This document shows, one piece after another, positions 8,216-17,429 of a DNA stretch of 58,526 nucleotides. Each line of letters opens with the position of its first letter. Position 1 is the first letter of the stretch. Made by a program: the position numbers and the translations under genes. The notes beneath the pieces are model-generated. The model saw nothing but the letters and a program-made list of their open reading frames with translations, was not told the DNA's origin and ran no database searches. Where the stretch lies: NCBI GenBank assembly GCA_002723275.1, contig PBNZ01000044.1, positions 1 through 58,526 on the forward strand, in the 5' to 3' direction. Source of the stretch: Planctomycetaceae bacterium (GTDB lineage: Bacteria; Planctomycetota; Planctomycetia; Pirellulales; Pirellulaceae).

Positions 8216-9649
8216 GTGTTGCCTTTCCGTGTCGTACCCCGAGTCACGAGGTTCGCCTTGGCTATTATCCCTGATTTCCACTCAATACGACATTTCATTT
8301 TCTTCAGCTTATTTCTGTCGCTTTCGATCTCAATAATCGGTTGTGGCCAACCAAAAGAGTATCCGAATCGCCCGATCTTGCTTGTTTGTCCATGGGCAGC
8401 CGGTGGGGGGACTGATCGTTGTTCGCGTACGATGGCGGCTCATCTCGAAACCGAACTTAACGCCGCGGTCAACGTGATCAATGCCACCGGCGGCAAGGGA
8501 GTGACTGGACACAGTCGAGCTCTTTCTGCGCGTCCGGACGGCTACACCTTGGGCATGACAACGCTCGAGCTCAATATGATGCATTGGAGTGGGCTGACCA
8601 CGATGGACATCGACTCCTGCATCCCATTGATGTCAATCAACGAGGATTACGCGGCAATTTTTGTGCTCGCCGATTCCCCTTGGCAAAATGTCAAAGAACT
8701 TGAGGAGGACATCCGTCAGCGTCCTGGCGAATTAACGGCATCCGGGACTTCTGCGGGAGGTGCTTGGCATCTAGCACTCGCGGGTTGGCTCATTGAAGCC
8801 GGACTGCAAGCCGAAGACGTCACTTGGATTAGCTCGACAGGCTCAGGTCCGTCATTGCAGGACTTGCTGAGCGGCGGTGTCGACATGGTCTGCTGTAGTT
8901 TGCCGGAGGCGACAACTCTACTCGAAGCAGGAAAAATTCGCGCCCTAGGTGTCATGTCTCCCCAACGAGCGAAGGGTTACGAAGAGGTCGCGACCTTTGC
9001 CGAACAGGGTACCGATTGGTCGCTTGGCGGTTGGCGAGCGTTAGCGTTGCCCAAAGGAACGCCTCCTGAGATCCAGGAGAAAATCCTGAACGCACTGCAT
9101 CGAATCGTTACCGGGCAGACCAAGGTAGCAGAGACGACATTTCCTGAGTTCATGGAAAAGTCGGGGTTTGATTACACCTACCGAACCGGGGAGGAGCTCG
9201 ACCGTTTCCTGCGCGAAACCGACGCAAAATTCGGCAAGCTATTGACCAGCGAAGCGATGCAATCGGTGAATCAAGATCCCTTCAATCCGATGACGTTCCT
9301 CTGGATCATCATGGGCCTCATGGCGGTAACGGTTGGAGCCATCGTGGTTCAAGCCCAGTTTCAGCGTACGCGCGAGAGCGGTGAATCTTCTGTCGAAAAG
9401 ATACCGATTTCAGCACGGGGAGTGATCAGCTGCCTGCTGATTCTGGGAACTATCGCGGCTTATGCCTTCTTTGCAGAAACCGTCGGCTTCATTTCATTAT
9501 GTTTCGCTTCGATGTTAGTACTCATGCTTTGGATGGGTGTTCGACCACTCTGGGCATTCGTCTGCTCCCTGGCATTCACGCTGAGCATCTACCAATTATT
9601 CACATTAGCCTTACGCGTCCCACTTCCGCGTGGTTGGATCGGATGGTAA
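8216..9649 (+). CDS. Fused TctC-TctB tripartite tricarboxylate transporter subunit, lipoprotein
   Basis: The protein has 477 residues. A hydrophobic signal ends in a lipobox (ISIIGCGQ, Cys at residue 43), so it is probably lipid-anchored. Residues about 50-345 are TctC, the extracytoplasmic solute-binding protein (PILLVCPWAAGGGTDRCSR, NATGGKGVTGHSRALSARPD, GTSAGGAWHLALAGWL, LLEAGKIRALGVMSPQRAK). Residues 350-477 hold about four membrane helices ending in LRVPLPRGW, the pattern of the small membrane subunit TctB. In standard systems these are separate genes. TctA starts 4 bases downstream, so the complete importer is encoded in two genes. The start is a GTG without a strong ribosome site; a TTG 36 bases further in would also leave the lipoprotein signal intact. 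The substrate is likely a tricarboxylate or another carboxylate, but this cannot be told from sequence. Confidence 0.85.
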   Translation: MLPFRVVPRVTRFALAIIPDFHSIRHFIFFSLFLSLSISIIGCGQPKEYPNRPILLVCPWAAGGGTDRCSRTMAAHLETELNAAVNVINATGGKGVTGHSRALSARPDGYTLGMTTLELNMMHWSGLTTMDIDSCIPLMSINEDYAAIFVLADSPWQNVKELEEDIRQRPGELTASGTSAGGAWHLALAGWLIEAGLQAEDVTWISSTGSGPSLQDLLSGGVDMVCCSLPEATTLLEAGKIRALGVMSPQRAKGYEEVATFAEQGTDWSLGGWRALALPKGTPPEIQEKILNALHRIVTGQTKVAETTFPEFMEKSGFDYTYRTGEELDRFLRETDAKFGKLLTSEAMQSVNQDPFNPMTFLWIIMGLMAVTVGAIVVQAQFQRTRESGESSVEKIPISARGVISCLLILGTIAAYAFFAETVGFISLCFASMLVLMLWMGVRPLWAFVCSLAFTLSIYQLFTLALRVPLPRGWIGW

Positions 9650-9652
9650 TCG

Positions 9653-11185
9653 ATGCAGGAAGTATTGAGTTCGGCTTTTTCCGTGATCATGACGCCCGAA
9701 GTCTTGGGCATCATTCTCCTTTCCGCTATCTATGGGATATTTGTCGGATCGATTCCCGGCCTGACCGCAACGATGGCAGTTGCGTTAATGGTCCCGTTGA
9801 CATTTTTCCTATCAGACGTGCAGGCCTTGGCAGCCATCGTCACGACCGTCACCTGTAGCATTTTTGCGGGAGACATACCGGCAACACTTGTTCGAATACC
9901 GGGAACACCGGCGTCTGCCGCCTATGCCGCCGATGCCTACGCGCTGACCCGCCAGGGGTTAACGGGAAGATCTCTGGGCATTTCATTGCTTTTCAGCGTG
10001 CTGGGGGGGCTGTTCGGGACGGTTGTGCTGATGTTTGCCGCCCCGCTCTTGGCAAAAGTCGCGGAGAGTTTTTCGAGCTTTCAATATTTCTGGCTTTATG
10101 TTCTGGGGCTTACCTGTGCAGCGATCGTTTCTGACGACTCTCGTCTGAAGGGCGCATTCTCACTGCTTGTTGGGTTGTTGCTCTCAACGATCGGTTTGGG
10201 CACGGACTATAGTGCTCCGAGAATGACCTTTGGTTTCGATCAGTTGATCACGGGAGTCAACTTCATTCCTGCCATGATCGGTCTCTTCGGCATCTCCGAG
10301 GTTTTACGAAATGCTTTAGCGTCGAACCTGGGAACGCCGGCAGAGGAAATCACCACAGACGCCAAGGATCATGCGGCAGAAAACTCGACGCTAGGAATTA
10401 TCCGATACGTCGTCCCAATGGCATGCCGACGATTCCATCACCTGCTTCGCAGCAGCACCATCGGCTCACTTGTGGGTATGCTTCCGGGCGCGGGAGCTGA
10501 CATTGCAGCCTGGATCTCCTATGCGGTCTCAAAGCGTTTTTCAAAAAACCCGGAGGCTTATGGAAAAGGTTCCGAAGAAGGCCTGGCGGATGCTACGGGT
10601 GCCAACAATTCGGCGTTGGGGAGTGCCTGGATCCCGGCCTTGGTTTTCGGAATTCCGGGCGATTCGGTGACGGCCATCGCGATCGGTGTTTTGATGATGA
10701 AGAACATTCAACCGGGCCCAGACATTTTTGATGTCACGAAGCCACAAGCGGTTTTGGTGTTTGGCATTTACTTCACCTTCATCCTGGCGAATCTGCTCCT
10801 GATTCCCTTGGGTCTGATCGCGATCAAGGTGGGTAACGGCCTGGTGCATATCCCGCGGGCGGTCCTGATGCCGGCCATTGTGATTTTCTGTGTCGTCGGT
10901 TCTTTTTCGCTGAATGCCAGCTATTTTGACGTCTTCGTGATGATGGTGATGGGGGTTTTGGGATTCGCACTTGAACGCATCCGCGCACCGCTTGGCCCCG
11001 TCGTTTTGGGCATCATCCTGGGTGGAGCCTTGGAACACAAGTTCATTCAATGCCTGACCAAGTCGGATTCCGTTTTATCCTTTTTCGAGTCGCCGATTTC
11101 CATGGTACTCGCGAGTTGCTGCATCGGGCTCTGGATCTGGCCTCTGATCTTTTCCCGGCGAAAACCAGCACCTCCAGACGCTTAG
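9653..11185 (+). CDS. tctA: TctA-family large membrane subunit of tripartite tricarboxylate transporter
   Basis: The protein has 510 residues and about 12 hydrophobic helices. TctA is the cation-driven permease of the TTT family, which works with the TctC binding protein and TctB. Family signatures include GSIPGLTATMAVALMVPLTF near the N-terminus, AGDIPATLVRIPGTPASAA, and the second repeat GSLVGMLPGAGADIAAWISY followed by VFGIPGDSVTAIAIGVLMMK. The ATG lies 4 bases after the stop of the fused TctC-TctB gene, which indicates one transcript and probable translational coupling. Length and order are normal for the family. Confidence 0.93.
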   Translation: MQEVLSSAFSVIMTPEVLGIILLSAIYGIFVGSIPGLTATMAVALMVPLTFFLSDVQALAAIVTTVTCSIFAGDIPATLVRIPGTPASAAYAADAYALTRQGLTGRSLGISLLFSVLGGLFGTVVLMFAAPLLAKVAESFSSFQYFWLYVLGLTCAAIVSDDSRLKGAFSLLVGLLLSTIGLGTDYSAPRMTFGFDQLITGVNFIPAMIGLFGISEVLRNALASNLGTPAEEITTDAKDHAAENSTLGIIRYVVPMACRRFHHLLRSSTIGSLVGMLPGAGADIAAWISYAVSKRFSKNPEAYGKGSEEGLADATGANNSALGSAWIPALVFGIPGDSVTAIAIGVLMMKNIQPGPDIFDVTKPQAVLVFGIYFTFILANLLLIPLGLIAIKVGNGLVHIPRAVLMPAIVIFCVVGSFSLNASYFDVFVMMVMGVLGFALERIRAPLGPVVLGIILGGALEHKFIQCLTKSDSVLSFFESPISMVLASCCIGLWIWPLIFSRRKPAPPDA

Positions 11186-11204
11186 TGGCAATGGGAAAAC
11201 GCTG

Positions 11205-11217
11205 GTTATAATGCGGC
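11205..11217 (+). promoter_or_regulatory. GTTATAATGCGGC element, candidate -10 region
   Basis: These 13 bases are identical to the copy at 3291-3303. TATAAT at 11207-11212 lies 38 bases before the ATG at 11250, which fits a promoter with a leader of about 30 bases carrying a GGGG ribosome site. Confidence 0.6.
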
Positions 11218-11249
11218 ATTGAGATCCTTGTATTTCCGGGGAATTTTTG

Positions 11250-14200
11250 ATGCAACGCTTCAACTATCTAATAATCGCGACGGTGATTATCACGCGATGT
11301 TGTTTGGGCCAAACCATCGAGCGAGCTGCCGATGCACCTCGTCCCAAGTCACCCGCTGAAAGTGCCGCATGCTTCCGAGTCCCCGACGGATTCGAATTGA
11401 CCCTCATTGCCAACGAGCCAACGGTGGTCGATCCAACAGGCCTTGCCTGGGACGCTAACGGACAGCTCTACGTTTGCGAACTTCATGGATACAATCTCGA
11501 GGGCCACATCGATATCACGAAATTGAACAAGACGGGAGAGCTTGATCGAGAAGTGAGACGAATTGAGGCAGAAGATTGGGCCAAGCAAGCGGCGGAACCG
11601 GGTGTCTACGGAACGATCAAACGATTGATCGACGGAGATGGAGACGGCCACATGGAAACGGCTGTCATCTTCGCGGACCGACTACCTCCCTGTTATGGCA
11701 TCATCCCGTCGCGTGACGGTGTGATTGTCACCTGTGCACCACATATCCTGTTTCTGGCCGATCGCGACGGCGACGGTAAGGCCGAAGTCCGAGAGACGCT
11801 GTTCACCGGATTTGGACGCGGCAAATTGGAGCGAGGTATCAATAATCCTCGCCTGAGTTTCGACAATTGGATTTACGTTTCCCACGGAGGCGGTGGAAAA
11901 ATCACCGGCCCCGCGCTGAAGGGAAGCGTGCAACTGGGAAACACCGACTTCCGATTCCGCGCTGACGGATCTGCCATCGAACCAGTGACGGGAGTGAATA
12001 ATACGTTTGGCGCAACGATGACCGACTACGGCCAACGTTTTCTGATTACCGGAGGTGGGCACGCACTGTACGCGACTCCCCTGCCCTACCGATATCTGTT
12101 GCGAAACCCTTACGTCGCGAGTCCTCGCAGCACGATGAATGCCGCCAACTACTCACAGGTCTATCCGGCCAGCCAACCTCATCCGTGGAGACAGAAACGT
12201 GGCGACGACCCAAATTGGGTTCGTTTCTACGGCGCGCACGAAGCCAAGCCCAATGGCAATTTCACTTCGGCGTGCGGACAGCTGATCTATCGAGCAGCCC
12301 AGTTCCCGGATGAATATCGGGACAATCATTTCAGCTGCGATCCGCAACAAAATCTGATTCACCGCTGCTTTGTCACGCGTGAAGGAACGGAATACCGAGT
12401 TCGCCGGGCGAACCCCGACCAACAAACCGAATTTCTATCGTCAACCGATGGCTGGTTCCGCCCCAACAACCTGCAAATCGGTCCGGACGGTTCGATCTTC
12501 ATCGTGGATATGTATCGAGAGATCATCGAAGACTACTCGGCGATACCACGATTTCTCCAACAGCAGTACGGTCTTGACCAGGGCAATGACCGAGGCCGTC
12601 TTTGGAAACTGACATGGCAGAACGCAGAGCACACGGGGACGCCCAAATTATCTTCGGCCACAGACGGCGAACTGGTTGAATTGCTCGATCACACGGACGC
12701 CTGGTGGCGACTAACGGCTCAAAGACTTTTGCGAGAGCGTTCGCCGTTAACGAACGGCCAGGAACTTCGCGAATTCATCGCCCGGGCCAAAAGCTGGCAG
12801 GGCCAACTACACGCGTTGTACTTGTTAAAAGAGCTTCAGTTGCTACGTCCCACCGACGTCGTCGTGGCCTTACAGTCACCGCATTTTAGCTTGCGAATCC
12901 ATGGCTTGCGTTTGTCGGAACCATGGCTTGCCGATGATTCTGAATTATTCTCGAGCGTGATCCGTTTGCAGGACGATCCCGATGCCCATGTGCGTCTCCA
13001 ATTGGCATTATCGCTGGGGCAGGCAGGAAACGCTCAGGCGATCGCAACGCTCGTGAAGCTGGCTCAACAAGACGGCGACCTCACCTGGATGCCGGCTGCC
13101 ATTCTCTCGTCGATTACGGCAACTCCAGATGAATTTATCAGCGGGTTATTGCAGGAACCCAATCCCAGCTCTTCATCTGAAGGACTACTACGATCTTTGG
13201 CGGCGACAACGGGAGCCAAGCGAGATGCCGCCGAGGTTGATCGCGTCCTGGCTCTCGCAGGCCAAGGCAAACCGAAAGCGGCAGTCCCCTTGTTGCGTGG
13301 ATTGCTCGAGGGCCTCGAACGTTCCTCAGCAAAACCGATGACATTGCCGCACAGTGGGGAAAACCTGGCACAATGGATCGCCGGAAACGATGACGACCAG
13401 CGAGAACTTGCGCTCAGTATTTCCAGGCAACTTGGACAAGAAACGACACCCGCGATCCGCAAGGTCTTTACAGAAGCAGCCACCAAGGCGAGCGACCCGA
13501 ACGTCGCCCTTCCTCTGCGTCTAGCGGCCATGAAGCTGCTTCGATCTTGCGACACGAAGAATTTCGCACCGGCACTCGCAGCCGTCCTCCAACCGCAACA
13601 TCCGGACGAATTGCAACTCGCCGCGATCGAGTCGGCTGAACCCCATACGAGTGACATCGTGGGAGAAACGATGGTGAATGCATGGAGTCAGTCGACACCA
13701 TCCATCCAATCGGAGATCCTAAACGCGTTGCTCGAGCGGGAAGATCGTCTACCACAGGTACTTAAGGCCGTTGAGTCATCCCAAATCCCGGCCTCCGCCT
13801 TAACTCCCTTCCAGCGGCTAAAACTTTTGGAGCACGCGAATCCCACGATCCAACAACGCTCCCAAGCTATCTTCGCTCGTCTCACCGAGGCGAGCGAGGC
13901 GGACACGCGGCTCTCTGAATACCTGGCAGCTCTCAAGAGCGAGGCCAATCTCGTACGCGGCAGCAGCCTCTTCAAAAAACACTGCCAAACATGCCACCAA
14001 ATTGATGGAGAGGGACACGCGGTGGGACCCAACTTGACCGGTGAAGCGCACCGAGCCGATGAAACGTGGGTACGGGACGTTCTCCTGCCGAGTGCAACGA
14101 TCGCCTCCGGATACTCGACCTACACCGCAACCACCGAAGACGGCCGAATTCTTTCAGGAGTTCTCGCCTCGGAGTCTGCCACAAGCATTTTGCTACGTCA

Positions 14201-14861
14201 GCAAGAGGGCAAAGAACAATCCGTCCTGCGTAACAATCTAGAATCGTTACGAGCTTCAAGCGTTTCTTTGATGCCAGCCGATTTCAACAAGCAGGTCACC
14301 CCCGAAGAACTTCGCGACATTATTGCCTTCGCTCGTTCACGGATTGGCGGTCCCCGAGAAAACCGACGAGTTCTATTCAGCGATGACGCCAGCTTCGCCT
14401 CTCAACTCGATCAAGGTGCCGGTAAGGCACGCATCAAATTCGATTTGCAAGATGATCGAGGAGCTTATGTCGTCATCAGCCCCAAACAACGCTACTCCAG
14501 AAATCTTGAGGGCTGGAAATTCCCGATTCGCGAAAAACCGGCGTCCGGTGAGTATCGCTACCTTCGACTGACTTGGAAAAGCGAAGGCGCCGAGGGGTTA
14601 ATGCTGGAATTAGCCGACAAGGGTCAATTCCCTGACGAAAGCCAGCCCTATCGAAGCTATCACTCGGGTCGTAACACAACCGGCTGGGCTTCCCACAAAC
14701 TTGCGCCCGAGGCTCCAGAGAAATGGACATCCGTCACCATCGATCTTTGGAAAGACAACGGCAACTTTTCTCTGACCGGCGTTGCCTTCACGGCCATGGG
14801 CGGTGATGCAGCCTATGACAGTCTCGAACTCTTTCGATCTCTCGAAGATCTTAAGCCTTAA
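11250..14861 (+). CDS. Secreted PVC-type dehydrogenase-HEAT-cytochrome c protein
   Basis: The protein has 1203 residues. A short signal peptide (LIIATVIITRCCLG) is followed by the PVC-type propeller from about 40 to 450 (VPDGFELTLIANEP, GLAWDANGQLYVCELHGYN, DGDGDGHMETAVIFADRL, LADRDGDGKAEVRETLFTGF, IGPDGSIFIVDMYREIIEDY). HEAT-like repeats span about 460-880. A PVC-type cytochrome c domain has C912-x2-C915-H916 and a likely Met1008 ligand. The last 150 residues are a beta-rich domain of unknown role (YRYLRLTWKSEGAEGLMLEL). This is the single-chain counterpart of the split pair at 3483-8124, without the copper domain. The ATG at 11250 is preferred over the TTG 3 bases upstream, with CCGGGG 10 bases ahead. 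The substrate is unknown, probably a sugar or alcohol oxidised outside the cytoplasm. Confidence 0.85.
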   Translation: MQRFNYLIIATVIITRCCLGQTIERAADAPRPKSPAESAACFRVPDGFELTLIANEPTVVDPTGLAWDANGQLYVCELHGYNLEGHIDITKLNKTGELDREVRRIEAEDWAKQAAEPGVYGTIKRLIDGDGDGHMETAVIFADRLPPCYGIIPSRDGVIVTCAPHILFLADRDGDGKAEVRETLFTGFGRGKLERGINNPRLSFDNWIYVSHGGGGKITGPALKGSVQLGNTDFRFRADGSAIEPVTGVNNTFGATMTDYGQRFLITGGGHALYATPLPYRYLLRNPYVASPRSTMNAANYSQVYPASQPHPWRQKRGDDPNWVRFYGAHEAKPNGNFTSACGQLIYRAAQFPDEYRDNHFSCDPQQNLIHRCFVTREGTEYRVRRANPDQQTEFLSSTDGWFRPNNLQIGPDGSIFIVDMYREIIEDYSAIPRFLQQQYGLDQGNDRGRLWKLTWQNAEHTGTPKLSSATDGELVELLDHTDAWWRLTAQRLLRERSPLTNGQELREFIARAKSWQGQLHALYLLKELQLLRPTDVVVALQSPHFSLRIHGLRLSEPWLADDSELFSSVIRLQDDPDAHVRLQLALSLGQAGNAQAIATLVKLAQQDGDLTWMPAAILSSITATPDEFISGLLQEPNPSSSSEGLLRSLAATTGAKRDAAEVDRVLALAGQGKPKAAVPLLRGLLEGLERSSAKPMTLPHSGENLAQWIAGNDDDQRELALSISRQLGQETTPAIRKVFTEAATKASDPNVALPLRLAAMKLLRSCDTKNFAPALAAVLQPQHPDELQLAAIESAEPHTSDIVGETMVNAWSQSTPSIQSEILNALLEREDRLPQVLKAVESSQIPASALTPFQRLKLLEHANPTIQQRSQAIFARLTEASEADTRLSEYLAALKSEANLVRGSSLFKKHCQTCHQIDGEGHAVGPNLTGEAHRADETWVRDVLLPSATIASGYSTYTATTEDGRILSGVLASESATSILLRQQEGKEQSVLRNNLESLRASSVSLMPADFNKQVTPEELRDIIAFARSRIGGPRENRRVLFSDDASFASQLDQGAGKARIKFDLQDDRGAYVVISPKQRYSRNLEGWKFPIREKPASGEYRYLRLTWKSEGAEGLMLELADKGQFPDESQPYRSYHSGRNTTGWASHKLAPEAPEKWTSVTIDLWKDNGNFSLTGVAFTAMGGDAAYDSLELFRSLEDLKP

Positions 14862-15222
14862 AACGGTATCCAACAAAAGGAACCGTTTGCACATAGTCAC
14901 TGAAGAGCCCTAACTTATCGCGCAGCGACATAATGTAGTTTGGCAGCTCATCCTCGGTCACCGGTTGCTGCTCCGTGCTAACCGCACCCACAATTTGCTT
15001 ACGAGAAAAAGCTCGGTAAGGCGACCGGGCCAGGAACGTCAAGATTTGAAACTCGATGAATTCGAGTCGGATGGGATGTCCTGAAATTTCGATCAGAATG
15101 CCCGCGCGAGGGGTGGCGTTCTCGTCATTGATCGTTGCCCGACGATGAACTTCATCGCGTTCGGCAAAGTTCATCTCGAACTGCCTGACAAAAGCGGATT
15201 CTCTATCGTTATCGCGGTCCAT
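14851..15222 (-). CDS. Stand-alone OmpR/PhoB-type winged-helix DNA-binding protein
   Basis: The protein has 123 residues. About 40-123 form the winged helix of the OmpR/PhoB output domain: an N-terminal sheet (LIEISGHPIRLEFIEFQILT), the helix LARSPYRAFSRKQIVGAV, the recognition region VTEDELPNYIMSLRDKLG and the wing VQTVPFVGYRFKA ending the protein. There is no receiver domain and no kinase next to it, so it either lacks phospho-control or is regulated by its short N-terminal segment. It converges with the cytochrome gene at 11250-14861, and the two coding regions overlap by 11 bases at their 3' ends. An inverted repeat at 15422-15438 lies in its upstream region. Confidence 0.8.
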   Translation of the reverse strand: MDRDNDRESAFVRQFEMNFAERDEVHRRATINDENATPRAGILIEISGHPIRLEFIEFQILTFLARSPYRAFSRKQIVGAVSTEQQPVTEDELPNYIMSLRDKLGLFSDYVQTVPFVGYRFKA

Positions 15223-15811
15223 GACTACCTTCGCGGGCGATCGCCAGACGCCATCTCTGACGCAGTAAAACGTACAGCCTCATTTTACACGGGAAGTGGA
15301 GTTGAGAAAAATGCACTTATGCAAGTCTGGCGTGCATCCACGCATGCCCGCGACGTATCAACCACGGGTAATCCCGAGCCGCCATCCATCTTTTCAGCCA
15401 AAACCAACAGATTCAATCTGCTTGACGCTGACCGTCAATAGATTGGGATTCTGTTAAGAACAACTCACGCATTGATCACGATCGGCACCCATGAAATGTC
15501 GATGCGCACTTATTTAATTGTTATCCGATATTCATGGTTGAACAACCTCGGAGTGTCCTTTAGACTCTTGACCTAATGGAACAGAGAAAGTTGCCTGTGG
15601 CAGGGCACACATCAACTGCATTTCTGCTGCTTCACTCCTGCATTGTTTGTGACGGCTTGGGTGCGAGACACTTCGGTTCATTTTTTGAACAGAGCGTGTC
15701 GACGTCGCTTTCTGTCTGATCCCGGACAACAAAAAGGAATCGCCTCGGTCTTGCTAACCCTTGGCCCACCAACACTACTGCTGCGCGCGCACTGATTAGA
15801 AAACAGCTTGG
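15223..15811. other. Divergent intergenic region of 590 bases
   Basis: No supportable gene is found between the winged-helix gene and the gluzincin. Short open frames on both strands have no ribosome site or domain pattern. The region holds the inverted repeat TTGACG-CTGAC-CGTCAA at 15422-15438 and must contain the promoters for both flanking genes, but I cannot place them with confidence. Confidence 0.5.
15422..15438. promoter_or_regulatory. Inverted repeat TTGACG-N5-CGTCAA, candidate operator
   Basis: The 6-base arms are perfect and the spacer is CTGAC. It sits about 200 bases upstream of the winged-helix gene start and 370 bases upstream of the gluzincin. Winged-helix regulators of this class often bind repeats, so autoregulation is possible but unproved. 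Confidence 0.35.
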
Positions 15812-17149
15812 ATGCAACTCACCAAATCGAAATCAAAATTCACTCTCCACGCCGTTACCCTGCTCTGTTTTTCGTTGGTTCTGAACATTTCATGCGAGTG
15901 TTTTGCCGATGATGCTCCTCCAGCGAGTAACGAAATCCATGAGCTTAAAACCGCTCAATTCGTCATTTACACCGACTTGGATAAGGCGGCCGCCCAAACG
16001 CACCTCCGCGGGATGAAGACCGCTCTGGCAAATGCCGCCAAATACTGGGGCCGGAGCCTGAAAGGTGAGATCCGGTGCTACCTGATCGAAGACCTGTCGA
16101 ACTGGAAGAATTACAAGCTTCCAGTCGAACAGGCGAAACTCATCGTGAGACGTATCGGAGGTGCGACGATCGTCGATTCCGAGGCCACCGCAAAACATCG
16201 ATCTCCTCAAGCATTTATCTATGCCTCCACCGCACCCGGAGTCGTCGAGCATGAAGTGATCCATGCCTATTGTTTTCAGACCTTTGGAACCGCCGGCCCG
16301 GATTGGTATCGGGAGGGCATGGCCGAACTTCTCGCCATGAATGCAACACCGCGCAAAGGAGCTGTGTGTCGGGAACGAAACTTGGATGCCCTCGGAGCCG
16401 ACAAGGATCCTTCCTTACGACGCATCCTTACACACACCGACTTCACCAATTCAATCGCAGATTTGATCGGTCAAAATCCGCTCCAAAAAGATGGCGTCGA
16501 ATTCGACATCACTCCCTTGGAGGACTGGTCAAAATCGGCAAGCCCCGCAATGCTCAATGCTCACGTCGCTTATGCGGAATCGTGGGCTTTATGCTATCTC
16601 CTTTACCACAATCCAAACTATCAACGACGGTTTCGGATGGTGGGAAAACACTTACTCACAAACCCTCAGGCTCGTTTCGAAGATGCTTTCAAACCGATGA
16701 TGGAGAACATCGATTTCGAACTTAAGCAGTTGGCTCAGCACATGGGCGACGGCTATCGAGCTGATCTCAGCCGTTGGGAATGGAACCAATCTTTTTCCGA
16801 TATCAAGATTGGACGAACGGTTTCGTTACGACTAAAAGCTATGGCAGGCTATCAAGGCACTGGCATCAAAGTGAAGTCGAATGAAAAATATGAGATCCAC
16901 GCAACGGGTGAATGGATCGTCGATCAAGACGAGCCTCGCACGACCGCGAACGGCAACATCGATGGCAATGGAAAAATCGAAGCCGTGTTACTAAAGGATT
17001 TCTCTTTGCACTCATCCCAAGTCATGGGAGAGGCAGCGATGTATTGCAGCACCAAGGACGGTCACCTCTATCTACGTTGCCATGACGACTGGCGTCAGCT
17101 TGCGGATAATCGCGGCGTCATCAAAGTTCGCATCAAGCGAATTCAGTAA
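15812..17149 (+). CDS. Secreted gluzincin-like metalloprotease with C-terminal beta-sandwich
   Basis: The protein has 445 residues. A signal peptide covers about residues 1-32. The zinc site H147-E-V-I-H151 (VVEHEVIHAYC) is followed 21 residues later by Glu172 in WYREGMAELLA, the spacing of gluzincins. The region resembles planctomycete DUF1570-like proteases. Residues about 330-445 look like a lectin-like beta-sandwich (KVKSNEKYEIHATGEWIV and LYLRCHDDWRQLADNRGVI), similar to the LecA/PA-IL type. The role is probably extracellular protein or glycoprotein breakdown, with the C-terminal domain binding carbohydrate; both are inferences from motifs. The ATG at 15812 is the only start ahead of the signal peptide. 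Confidence 0.75.
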   Translation: MQLTKSKSKFTLHAVTLLCFSLVLNISCECFADDAPPASNEIHELKTAQFVIYTDLDKAAAQTHLRGMKTALANAAKYWGRSLKGEIRCYLIEDLSNWKNYKLPVEQAKLIVRRIGGATIVDSEATAKHRSPQAFIYASTAPGVVEHEVIHAYCFQTFGTAGPDWYREGMAELLAMNATPRKGAVCRERNLDALGADKDPSLRRILTHTDFTNSIADLIGQNPLQKDGVEFDITPLEDWSKSASPAMLNAHVAYAESWALCYLLYHNPNYQRRFRMVGKHLLTNPQARFEDAFKPMMENIDFELKQLAQHMGDGYRADLSRWEWNQSFSDIKIGRTVSLRLKAMAGYQGTGIKVKSNEKYEIHATGEWIVDQDEPRTTANGNIDGNGKIEAVLLKDFSLHSSQVMGEAAMYCSTKDGHLYLRCHDDWRQLADNRGVIKVRIKRIQ

Positions 17150-17429
17150 CCAGCCCTCTGTTCGCCATTGAGCGGTTTTTCAAACGTGGCTGCGTTCATG
17201 ATCAACCTGGCCACGCCGGTGATACATTCATACTGAAACGGGAGAGGTGTATTGCTGCCGATCGAAAGGCATCGCGTGAGGTGAACCGGGTGATGCCCTG
17301 GGCAAGTCTTGCGATCACAGGTCCATCAATAACATGTTCCGATCGCACAATTTGGTGCTCCATGGTCATACTCGTTAGAATCAACCAGTAGCTCACACCC
17401 CAACTTCTCCTTTGCTGGCTGGATCATTC

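Noticed and set aside
13064-13657. Minus-strand open frame of about 200 codons inside the large cytochrome gene
   Set aside because: Rich in Ser/Ala/Arg with no recognisable domain; shadow of the plus-strand gene.
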